From assembly GCA_964556655.1 (NCBI GenBank), contig CAZKWY010000002.1, positions 1 to 56,460 of the forward strand: 56,460 bases of DNA, in the 5' to 3' direction. A program made the translations under genes and the position numbers. Numbering within the stretch: position 1 is the stretch's first letter; every line of letters starts with the position of its first letter. The DNA is from CAZKWY01 sp964556655 (GTDB lineage: Bacteria > Patescibacteriota > Minisyncoccia > Portnoybacterales > UBA2143). Below are positions 33,503 through 40,470 of this stretch, one piece after another. The notes beneath the pieces are model-generated. The model made no database searches and was not told the DNA's origin. It worked only from the letters and a program-made list of their open reading frames with translations.

Positions 33503-34736
33503 ATATTGATAATATTTTTTGATAATGTTTTTGGGAATAATATTCTTCTTTTGCCTTTTTCAGTCCTCTCTTTCCCATGATTGCTGTTTCTTTTTGGTTA
33601 TTAGCCGCCCAAATAATTTTTTTGGCTAACTCTTTTTGGTCTCCTAAGCTGAATAACAGACCAGTTTTTTCTTCATCAATCATTTCTTCCAATCCTCCTA
33701 CCCGAGAGGCAATCACCGGCTTGGCTAAGGCATAACTTTCTAAAACAGTATAGGGGAAATTTTCCGGCCAGAGAGAAGGAGCTATTATCGCCAAAGACTG
33801 ACTAATAATATCTTTAAGCTTCCTGCCTTTTTTGACTCCTATCAATTCTATGTTTCGGTGCCCTTTTATAGCTTTCTCAATTTTCTCTTTTTCCGGTCCT
33901 TCTCCTGCTATTTTTAATTTTATTTCTCCTAGTTCGCTGGCGGCAGTTTTAAAAGATTCTATCAAAAAATCTATTCCTTTTTCTCTGCTTAACCGACCAA
34001 AGAAAAGGAAGTAAGCTGGTCCCTCTTTGGAGTTTAATTTTTCCCCATCGAGGCCCTCATCTGTCTCAATAAAATTGGATACACGAGAAATTTTTTCTTG
34101 AGGAATCCCCCATTTTAAAGCCTGTTCCTCCATAAAGCGGCTCGGAGCAATAAAAAAATCTATTTGCTCGGCTGTCTTTAAAATATCCTTATGCCACTTG
34201 CTTTCTAGATACCCGCCGATGCTTTTAAAATAAGAGCTTTTAACGCACTTCTTCTTTATAGCCTGCCGATAATGACCGTTAGTTAAACAATCAAAACATG
34301 CTTGCCCTTGGCTAAAAAAAGTATAATTAGGACAAAACATCTTATAGTCATGCAGGGTCATTATTACCGGAATGTGGTGCTTTTTAAGGGAAAAAATAAT
34401 AGACGGGGAAAGCTGGCTAAAAATATTATGCAGGTGCGCCAAGGCAGGCCTTTCTCTTTTAATAACTTTTTCTAATTTTCTCTTTGCCGGCCAGTTCCAA
34501 AATAATCTAAATAATTTAGCGGGTTTTTTTAATTCTTTCAATAGATTTTCCTTTTTTGAAAAATCGCTGTCTGGAGCAAAATCATTTTCATTAGCTGCCC
34601 TAAAATTATTTTTATGGCGAACGCTCCAGGCAATTACGGAATGCCCATTTTTAGCTAAAAGATTAGAAAGGTCAAAAAAATATTTTTCCGATCCTCCTTT
34701 TAGAAAAAAGAATTTATTAATCTGAATTATTTTCAT
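33480..34736 (-). CDS. Glycosyltransferase family 4 (with Cys-rich segment)
   Basis: A GT-B enzyme of 418 residues, starting KIIQINKFFFLKGGSEKYFF. Near residues 125-160 is an insertion MTLHDYKMFCPNYTFF...CFDCLTNGHYRQAIKKKC, a Cys-bearing segment typical of one GT4 subgroup. The C-terminal domain shows FFGRLSREKGIDFLIESF, LKIAGEGPEK and PSLWPENFPYTVLESYA, with the catalytic Glu region. It probably works with the GT4 at 31051 on one glycan. It lies 3 bp downstream of the radical SAM gene and overlaps the DUF4012 gene, so all four form one operon. Confidence 0.9.
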   Translation of the reverse strand: MKIIQINKFFFLKGGSEKYFFDLSNLLAKNGHSVIAWSVRHKNNFRAANENDFAPDSDFSKKENLLKELKKPAKLFRLFWNWPAKRKLEKVIKRERPALAHLHNIFSQLSPSIIFSLKKHHIPVIMTLHDYKMFCPNYTFFSQGQACFDCLTNGHYRQAIKKKCVKSSYFKSIGGYLESKWHKDILKTAEQIDFFIAPSRFMEEQALKWGIPQEKISRVSNFIETDEGLDGEKLNSKEGPAYFLFFGRLSREKGIDFLIESFKTAASELGEIKLKIAGEGPEKEKIEKAIKGHRNIELIGVKKGRKLKDIISQSLAIIAPSLWPENFPYTVLESYALAKPVIASRVGGLEEMIDEEKTGLLFSLGDQKELAKKIIWAANNQKETAIMGKRGLKKAKEEYYSQKHYQKILSIYERVLGQ

Positions 34737-34739
34737 ATT

Positions 34740-35813
34740 CTAAAAAGAGATAAAACGTTTTAAAAAAGAAGAGCTTGCTCGGCTATCCAGGCATTTTCTA
34801 TCTATAAATGGTTTTTTTTGTTTTTTTAAAAAAAGAGCAATTTTTCTTTTTAAAATCCAAATAATTACTTTGAAAAAATGCTTTCTCATCGCTTCTCGGG
34901 CAGTGCAGATCATCCAATGGCTAGGCCTCCGATAGTCCTTTATTTTGTTTTTCGCGCGTTGGCTAAAATCAGACCAGTTCTTGATATTTCCCAACTGGCC
35001 CAGCTCTACCTCCCACACGCTTGAAGGATAAAGACGGCCAAAAGGATCAATAAAAAGAGATTTTACGCCGGAATAATCAGGCAAGATTCTCCCCTTTTTT
35101 TCTATGAAATAAATCAGTCCGTAAGCAAAATAAGCTCTTAGCCATTTTTTAGGGAAAAAGCTAGCAAGTTCTTGTTCTATCAGCCAATTAAGTTCTTTTT
35201 TAATGGCTTCTATCTTTCTAATTTCGTTTTCCTGAGTGCTGAAATAATGGGAAGAATTATGATAAGCAGCTATAGTAAATTCCGCCCCTATTTCTTTGCT
35301 CAAACGGTAGACTTTTTTAAGCTGGTCAATATTCTGATCTCCTAAGGTAAAAGCGATTTTTAAATCCTTTATCCCCATTTCTTTTAAGCTATTAAGCGTT
35401 TCTAGAGAGAGACAGAAGCCTCCATAAAACCCCCTTAGGTCTTCGTGTTTTTTGCCAAAACCGTCCAAAGAAACAGCTACGCTAATATCTTTTTTAAACC
35501 TAATAATTTTAGCCATCTGCTGCTTAATTAAAGCTGGCGCAAACCCATTAGTAGAAATAATAATTTTAGCTCTAGGGCACTGGCGAGAAATGCTTTTAAT
35601 AAGTTCGGGCAAGTCTTTTCTTAGGAACGGTTCGCCACCACTAATATTGACATTTTTTAAACTACGTGGTAATATTTTACAGTCTTGAGATAAAAGCGAG
35701 TAAGTCTCTTTTTTCTTCCAGATATTGCAAAAAGAGCAACGAGCGTTGCACTGGTAGGTTACAGCAAGAACGACATCTTTTATCGTATTTTTGTTTCTAA
35801 AAAAGTTTTTCAT
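34740..35813 (-). CDS. Radical SAM protein in a polysaccharide operon
   Basis: A 357-residue radical SAM enzyme. The cluster motif CNARCSFCNIW (about 21-31) holds the three Cys for the 4Fe-4S centre. NISGGEPFLRKDL, IIISTNGF and VAVSLDGFGKKHE are the SAM-binding and barrel blocks. The C-terminal region has the layout of SPASM/twitch proteins (LFIDPFGRLYPSSVWEVELG) but lacks the usual Cys at that point; only one Cys (MICTAREAM) appears later. A full auxiliary cluster is therefore unlikely. The substrate is unknown. As first gene of the operon with two GT4 and DUF4012 it may modify a sugar, lipid or surface peptide. Its promoter predicts a leaderless message. Confidence 0.88.
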   Translation of the reverse strand: MKNFFRNKNTIKDVVLAVTYQCNARCSFCNIWKKKETYSLLSQDCKILPRSLKNVNISGGEPFLRKDLPELIKSISRQCPRAKIIISTNGFAPALIKQQMAKIIRFKKDISVAVSLDGFGKKHEDLRGFYGGFCLSLETLNSLKEMGIKDLKIAFTLGDQNIDQLKKVYRLSKEIGAEFTIAAYHNSSHYFSTQENEIRKIEAIKKELNWLIEQELASFFPKKWLRAYFAYGLIYFIEKKGRILPDYSGVKSLFIDPFGRLYPSSVWEVELGQLGNIKNWSDFSQRAKNKIKDYRRPSHWMICTAREAMRKHFFKVIIWILKRKIALFLKKQKKPFIDRKCLDSRASSSFLKRFISF

Positions 35814-35821
35814 TTTTGCTT

Positions 35822-35850
35822 ATTCTACTAAAAATTATGGAAAATGTCAA
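35822..35850 (-). promoter_or_regulatory. Leaderless-type promoter of the radical SAM operon, overlapping the divergent gene
   Basis: A consensus TTGACA (35845-35850), 17 bp, TAGAAT (35822-35827), then 8 nt to the ATG. The -35 box lies inside the first codons of the divergent O-antigen ligase gene, so the two genes may interfere with each other. Confidence 0.8.
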
Positions 35851-37078
35851 TAGTAAAAAACGATTTTTCCCCTTTTATTTCCTTCTTTTTTTGATTTTAG
35901 TAAGACCGTCTTTAGATATTATCGGCGAATGGGAAATAAGCTTATCTAAAAACTTTCCTTCTTTTAATATTAATATTATTCTTGGTTTTTTTGTTTTCTT
36001 TTTTAGCGCCTTTTTTCTGTTAAAAAATATCAAAAAAACTGTCCGAACTCCCCTTTTCTGGCCCATAGCCACTTTTTTGACTGTTTTATCAGCAAGTATC
36101 TTTTATTCCATGGATCCTACGGCAAGCTTGCGAGAGATCATCCGTCTTGCTACTATTTTCTTTCTTTATCTTCTTGCTTATCAGGTAATAAGTAATAAAA
36201 AAGATTTTTACCTTCTGGTTAAAGTCGTTCTTTTAAGCTATCTGCTCCCTTCTTTGGCGGCTCTTTTCCAATATTTCTTTGGCCTTGGCTTATCTGACCA
36301 ATTCGGTGGTTTTCAAAGAGTTTATGGAACCTTTGCTCACCCTAATCCTTTTGCCTTTTACAGCTTTCTTATTGTTTCGCTTTCTTTGGCTCTTGGCCTA
36401 AAAAAGATTAGCCAAGAGCCAAAAAATAACCAGGGAAACAACCTTTTATTTATCGTTCTTATTTTTGTCTTTTCTTTGTTTGTCCTTTTTGTCACTCATA
36501 CTAGAAGTGCTTTGGCCTGCTTAGCTGTTTTAATTTTTGTTCTAGGACTTTTTAAATACAGAAAAATCTTTCTTTTTGGCTTTCTTTTATTTCTGGGAGT
36601 TTATCTTTTTTCTGAAGTTTTTCAGCAAAGGATATGGGAGCTTATCAGCTTAGATCCCTATGGTTCTGTTGTTTGGCGTTTCCGCCTATGGGAAGATATG
36701 CTCCCCCTCTTTTTGTGGCAGCCCTTTATCGGCTACGGCTTAGAAACTTTTACTAAATTGGCTGAATTTTATCGCGGTTTTAAATGGGGCAGTCTTGAGG
36801 CTCATAACGATTATTTAAAGATTTTGATTGAAAACGGCATTCTTGGTCTTATCTCTTATCTGTGGCTTATGCTCGCCGTTCTCTTTTTTCTCTTTAAAAA
36901 ATTTACTCAATCTCAAAAAGAACAAAAAACAATGGCCTTGGTTATCTTCACTGTTTTTCTTTCTCTCTTTATCGCTGCTTCTTTTGATAATCTTCTTCAT
37001 GCTACCGCCCTCCAATGGAATCTCTGGATAATCATCGCCTCTTGGCTAAAAACCACCCACCGAGGACTGTCATTCTAG
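35837..37078 (+). CDS. O-antigen ligase/polymerase family membrane protein
   Basis: A 413-residue protein with about 11 membrane segments, the second Wzy_C-type protein of the window. The signature is in the middle and C-terminal half: FVTHTRSALACLAVLIF, then VVWRFRLWEDMLPLFLWQPFIGYGLETF, and EAHNDYLKILIENGILGLISY. I prefer the ATG at 35837 to a TTG at 35816. The last codons (GLSF and stop) are formed by an AGGACWGTCCT repeat, so the natural C-terminus may have been altered by repeat insertion. It is divergent from the radical SAM/GT4/DUF4012 operon and probably polymerises or ligates the glycan that operon makes. Confidence 0.85.
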   Translation: MENVNSKKRFFPFYFLLFLILVRPSLDIIGEWEISLSKNFPSFNINIILGFFVFFFSAFFLLKNIKKTVRTPLFWPIATFLTVLSASIFYSMDPTASLREIIRLATIFFLYLLAYQVISNKKDFYLLVKVVLLSYLLPSLAALFQYFFGLGLSDQFGGFQRVYGTFAHPNPFAFYSFLIVSLSLALGLKKISQEPKNNQGNNLLFIVLIFVFSLFVLFVTHTRSALACLAVLIFVLGLFKYRKIFLFGFLLFLGVYLFSEVFQQRIWELISLDPYGSVVWRFRLWEDMLPLFLWQPFIGYGLETFTKLAEFYRGFKWGSLEAHNDYLKILIENGILGLISYLWLMLAVLFFLFKKFTQSQKEQKTMALVIFTVFLSLFIAASFDNLLHATALQWNLWIIIASWLKTTHRGLSF

Positions 37079-37129
37079 GACAGTCCTAAAATTACAGTCC
37101 TTCAAGGACTGTCCTAAAAGGACTGTCCT
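37063..37129. repeat. AGGACWGTCCT repeat cluster (five units)
   Basis: Units at 37063-37073 (last bases changed), 37077-37087, about 37092-37101 (degenerate), 37105-37115 and 37119-37129. They can pair in several ways, for example ACAGTCCTT (37094-37102) with AAGGACTGT (37104-37112). The first two units overlap the stop of the ligase gene. Confidence 0.8.
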
Positions 37130-37137
37130 AAAAGAAG

Positions 37138-37175
37138 AAGCCCTGTCGCTTTCCGCAACAGGGCTTATTTTTTTT
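37138..37175. terminator. Bidirectional terminator between O-antigen ligase and the 37174 gene
   Basis: AAGCCCTGT (37138-37146) pairs with ACAGGGCTT (37158-37166), then a long T run on the plus strand. On the minus strand CTTCTTCTTTT follows. It overlaps the stop of the 37174-37725 gene. Confidence 0.8.
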
Positions 37176-37725
37176 ATGGCCGAGTGGAGTAGTCCCTCGG
37201 CACCTTGATTATTTTTTCTTTCTTTTCATTCACCAGGACTTCGTATCCTGGCTTATTGTCGAGGTCATATCGGCAATAGGGGCTTTTTTGATCTATCCAA
37301 AGCCAATTGCCGGAAATTTTGTCTCTCCCCCAGACTCTGACCCAATGCCATCCGTTCCCTTTCTCGGAAAGAGAACAGATGCCCTTTAGCCTACCGCCCT
37401 CCATGGAGGTAGGTATGGAATAGTCTTCCCTGGGGAGGGAAAACCATTTCTTCCCATCCGTCCAGAAGACACTGGCATAGAGTTGCCAGTGAGGATTACT
37501 TATGTTTGACCCCTCCTTTTCTAGCTGCCATTTAATAATAGGGACTTGAAAGACAACCTTGCCTTCCATGACCTCTATCATGAACATCTCGTGTACAAGG
37601 CTGCTTTCATAGTCGCCTTTTTCTGGGACCCCTTCTGGGATCCCAGAACCGGAACTAAATGCTTGAATGGGGATAAACATCCCCACAAAAGCAACAATTG
37701 CCGTCCACAAAACTACTTTTTTCAT
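37174..37725 (-). CDS. Secreted hypothetical protein
   Basis: A 183-residue protein that I do not recognise. The signal peptide is clear (MKKVVLWTAIVAFVGMF, cleavage near AFSSG). The mature part is Trp- and Tyr-rich and likely all-beta (WQLYASVFWTDGKKWFSLP, WHWVRVWGRDKISGNWLW). Two Cys could form a disulfide. The ribosome site AGGAGG (37732-37737) is 6 nt from the ATG, an exception among genes here but shared with the next upstream block. The promoter contains an AGGACWGTCCT half-unit in its spacer. It stands 246 bp from the LysM genes and has its own promoter and terminator. Confidence 0.7.
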   Translation of the reverse strand: MKKVVLWTAIVAFVGMFIPIQAFSSGSGIPEGVPEKGDYESSLVHEMFMIEVMEGKVVFQVPIIKWQLEKEGSNISNPHWQLYASVFWTDGKKWFSLPREDYSIPTSMEGGRLKGICSLSEKGNGWHWVRVWGRDKISGNWLWIDQKSPYCRYDLDNKPGYEVLVNEKKEKIIKVPRDYSTRP

Positions 37726-37789
37726 TTTTTTCCTCCTCTTTGTTTTCTTCGTTGTTTAGTTGTTTTGTGTTTTTTCGCTCGAACTCGAA

Positions 37790-37818
37790 TATATATTAGG
37801 ACCGTCCTTTAAGAGCAA
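37790..37818 (-). promoter_or_regulatory. Promoter of the 37174 gene with palindrome in the spacer
   Basis: TTGCTC (37813-37818), 17 bp, TATATA (37790-37795), with about 60 nt leader before the AGGAGG site. The spacer holds the repeat unit AGGACGGTCCT (minus strand), centred between the boxes as an operator would be. Confidence 0.45.
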
Positions 37819-37836
37819 TACCTAAAGGACAGTCCT
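37798..37836. repeat. AGGACWGTCCT repeat pair 3
   Basis: AGGACCGTCCTTTA (37798-37811) and TAAAGGACAGTCCT (37823-37836) form 14-bp arms with one mismatch around 11 nt. Confidence 0.8.
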
Positions 37837-37880
37837 TGAATTTCAGGCAAGTCTTTTTTGTTTTTCCACCATGTTGGCGT

Positions 37881-37928
37881 AGAGCTGACATTTTGTCAGC
37901 TCTATTATTAGTCGGACTATTTTAGTCC
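37881..37928. repeat. Two adjacent hairpins downstream of the LysM/barrel gene
   Basis: AGAGCTGACA (37881-37890) pairs with TGTCAGCTCT (37894-37903) around TTT. GGACTA (37914-37919) pairs with TAGTCC (37923-37928). Neither has a clear T run, so they may stabilise the 3' end of the minus-strand operon transcript rather than terminate it. Confidence 0.5.
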
Positions 37929-37971
37929 TAAGACAGAAAACATTTTGTCCACTGTCCGCTAACAAAAAAGA

Positions 37972-39687
37972 CTATTGAGCTACTAAGTCTGACGGTTTTG
38001 CTTTCTCAATTTGAGAAGCGCGCCAAGCTTTGACTATGCCGCCAATGTTTAGATAGCCCGAAAGCCAATGCCATTGATCTCCGTCTCCGCCTAAATTTTC
38101 TTTGTAATTAAGGAAGGAAACAGAGGCAATGTCTTTATTTCTCCAAGACAGAGTCATCCTCGGTCCAAATTGGACGTATTCGGGATCATCTCTGCCCATT
38201 TCCCTAATAAAACTGAAATTAAATCCAGGCGTTATTAGGGTGTTTGTGTTTTGGCTTGGCTTAAAATCATAAAGATGCTGGATAACAGCGATTTCCCAAT
38301 TACTGTTATCCGCAGGATCTGGTTTTAACGGCCAGCCGTCCCATTCATGAAGATGGTAGTCGTTTTCCGGCCAGCGAGCCTCCAGATTAAATTCTGTTTT
38401 AGGCAGGATTTTTTTTCCTGCATCCCGCCGCGGATAGATATTGAGGTGAGCTGATTGGTAGTTGAGCCATCCCAGTTTGTCTTTTTGCCGGCTCCCGTAA
38501 AGAGAAATTCCTCCCTTGTTATGAAGGCTTCCTATCGCCCCAATGTCCAAGTCAGCATCCCAATGAGAACCGAAAAGCTTAACCGAAGGGCCTATGTTCC
38601 ATTGATCCCACTGGTATTTGTATCCTTCATCATGGCCTTCGCCCATAGACCTGAAGCCAAATACGCCGAGACAAGCTCTGATTAAAGGACGTTCGCTTAT
38701 CTTATAGGGTCCCAGAGGACGGAATCTCGCCTTTCCCCAAAAATAATATCCGTCAGCATCATAATTAACACTTTCATAGTTGCCACCGCCTAGATAAAAG
38801 TCAAAGCCGCACTCGTCCAAAGCTGCTTTAGGCGCCTGAGGTTCCTTAAAAACCGGAATGGGCGGATATCCTTTCTCTGGCTCTTTAAAAACCGGGATAG
38901 GCGGATACTTCGGGGATGGCTTTTTAATAAGCGGCTCTCCAAGCGGCTCTCCCACTGATATATTATTGCAGAAGAGGATATGGACAAAGTCTGGCGCGTC
39001 TTCTGCTTGGTATAAGCGCGCCTTAAGCGGACCAGTTTTGGACAAATCCGCAATTCGGTTAAGGATTAATTTCGTTTCTCCGTGACTGGTATAGCTCATT
39101 TCTTTTACTTCCCAGCCGTCTTTTATTTCTACTTCTTTAAATTCGCCAAATTCCATTTTTCGGCGAATTTCCCTTTGCTGAAAACGGGAAAGCTGGTGAA
39201 ATGACGGAAGATAGCCAACAGCTTCTAAGGGAGAAGCTTTTGTCGGCGCTGTGCCCGGAACCCATCTTTTTTTCTTACTTTCCGAAAGGTCAGGAACCAA
39301 TACCCTTTGTCCAGGATAGATAAGAAAAGGTTTTCTTATCTTGTTGATCCTGGCAATAGCTTGCCATTTCAATCCATACTTTCGGCCGATGGCCGAAAGG
39401 CATTCCCCTTTCTTAACGAGGTGGATCTTTGCTAACGCTTCCTTCGAATCCTTCGAAACAATTTCTGTAAGGGTTAATTTTTGTCCAGGATAGATAAGAA
39501 AAGGTTTTCTTATCTTGTTGATCCTGGCAATAGCTTGCCATTTCAATCCATACTTTCGGCCGATGGCCGAAAGGCATTCCCCTTTCTTAACGAGGTGGAT
39601 CTTTGCCGATCCTGCTGCTGAGTCTACTAAAATAGCAGAAATCAGCAGCAGGCAAACAATTGCTGCTAATTCTGCTTTTTTTATCAT
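37972..39687 (-). CDS. Exported protein with two identical LysM domains and a C-terminal beta-barrel-like region
   Basis: A 571-residue protein. After a signal peptide (about 1-27) come two LysM modules (about 29-73 and 86-131), each containing HLVKKGECLSAIGRKYGL, identical because the DNA is duplicated. LysM binds peptidoglycan sugars. A middle region (about 145-290) ends with PPIPVFKEP repeats. The last 275 residues alternate hydrophobic and polar residues with many aromatic and Gly residues (WNIGPSVKLFGSHWDADLDI, TLITPGFNFSFIREMG), the look of an outer-membrane beta-barrel. An outer membrane is not expected in this group, so this is an inference needing structure prediction. The start overlaps the upstream gene stop (ATGA), so the two are coupled. 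Confidence 0.75.
   Translation of the reverse strand: MIKKAELAAIVCLLLISAILVDSAAGSAKIHLVKKGECLSAIGRKYGLKWQAIARINKIRKPFLIYPGQKLTLTEIVSKDSKEALAKIHLVKKGECLSAIGRKYGLKWQAIARINKIRKPFLIYPGQRVLVPDLSESKKKRWVPGTAPTKASPLEAVGYLPSFHQLSRFQQREIRRKMEFGEFKEVEIKDGWEVKEMSYTSHGETKLILNRIADLSKTGPLKARLYQAEDAPDFVHILFCNNISVGEPLGEPLIKKPSPKYPPIPVFKEPEKGYPPIPVFKEPQAPKAALDECGFDFYLGGGNYESVNYDADGYYFWGKARFRPLGPYKISERPLIRACLGVFGFRSMGEGHDEGYKYQWDQWNIGPSVKLFGSHWDADLDIGAIGSLHNKGGISLYGSRQKDKLGWLNYQSAHLNIYPRRDAGKKILPKTEFNLEARWPENDYHLHEWDGWPLKPDPADNSNWEIAVIQHLYDFKPSQNTNTLITPGFNFSFIREMGRDDPEYVQFGPRMTLSWRNKDIASVSFLNYKENLGGDGDQWHWLSGYLNIGGIVKAWRASQIEKAKPSDLVAQ
39306..39606. repeat. 127-bp perfect direct repeat inside the LysM gene
   Basis: Bases 39306-39432 and 39480-39606 are identical over 127 bp, 174 bp apart start to start. 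They encode the two LysM modules. The absence of even silent differences points to recent duplication or gene conversion. Confidence 0.95.
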
Positions 39688-40424
39688 ATTTCCTTTAACC
39701 TTCCTTTCGTTTTTTCCACTCCCATCAGAGCAGAATCCTTCTTTAAAGCGCTCCTAGCGCTTTTTCTGAGATCATCAATTTTTCCATAAGTTGCTCCTTT
39801 AAAGGGAGAAACATACCTCCCCTTCCAGTTCAACTTAGGAAAATATCTGTATCTAAGGCCGTTAACATCAAACTCTACGAACTTCTTTTTTGTTAGTCTG
39901 GACTTTATCGCCAAGCCTAATGGAAAAGAGATCAAGAGTATGCCTGCTATAATGGCCATCGTTAAAGGGGCTGGAGATATGGAAGAATTTGTTTTATTGA
40001 GATCATCTCTCATCTTCCATATTTCTTTTTTAATTTCGTTGGCTTCCTCTTCGGTCTTCCGTTCGTTTTTTCTGGCTCCCTCTTTGACCGCTTGACTAAC
40101 CTCAAATGAGGAAGTCATTTCGTTTTCTCGGACCTCCCGCTTTATCTCCTCTTTAGCCTTTCTTAGTTCTTCTTTTACTCTCTCAGCTACTCTCTCAGCC
40201 GTCCCTTGAGGTATTTGATACCTTAAGATCTGTCCCGGAAAAATCCTGGTTCCTGTTGAATTCCACTCAATAAGATTGCGTCTGTCTATCTTTAAGGCAA
40301 ACGCAATTTCTGAAAGAGTATCTCCTTTCTTGACCTGATACTCTTTCCACTCTTCGGCGTAGCCGTAGCCGAAAACAGCCACCACCATCAATACTGCCAC
40401 CAATGCTACTATCTTTCCTTTCAT
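39684..40424 (-). CDS. LysM-domain membrane protein
   Basis: A 246-residue protein. An N-terminal signal or anchor (about 1-22) is followed by one LysM domain (YQVKKGDTLSEIAFALKI to FPGQILRYQIP, about 27-72), then a charged helical stretch (about 75-150) likely forming a coiled coil. A membrane segment (LTMAIIAGILLISFPLGLAI) precedes a basic C-terminal tail with VEFDVNGLRYRYFPKLNW. It could bridge wall and membrane. I start it at the ATG at 40424 because AGGAGG (40430-40435) lies 5 nt upstream and the signal peptide begins there. It is coupled to the downstream LysM/barrel gene by a 4-bp overlap and follows the lipoprotein gene by 46 bp. Confidence 0.75.
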   Translation of the reverse strand: MKGKIVALVAVLMVVAVFGYGYAEEWKEYQVKKGDTLSEIAFALKIDRRNLIEWNSTGTRIFPGQILRYQIPQGTAERVAERVKEELRKAKEEIKREVRENEMTSSFEVSQAVKEGARKNERKTEEEANEIKKEIWKMRDDLNKTNSSISPAPLTMAIIAGILLISFPLGLAIKSRLTKKKFVEFDVNGLRYRYFPKLNWKGRYVSPFKGATYGKIDDLRKSARSALKKDSALMGVEKTKGRLKEI

Positions 40425-40470
40425 TTTGCCCTCCTCTTTCTTTCCATCTTGGAATTCCCCCCCCATTACT

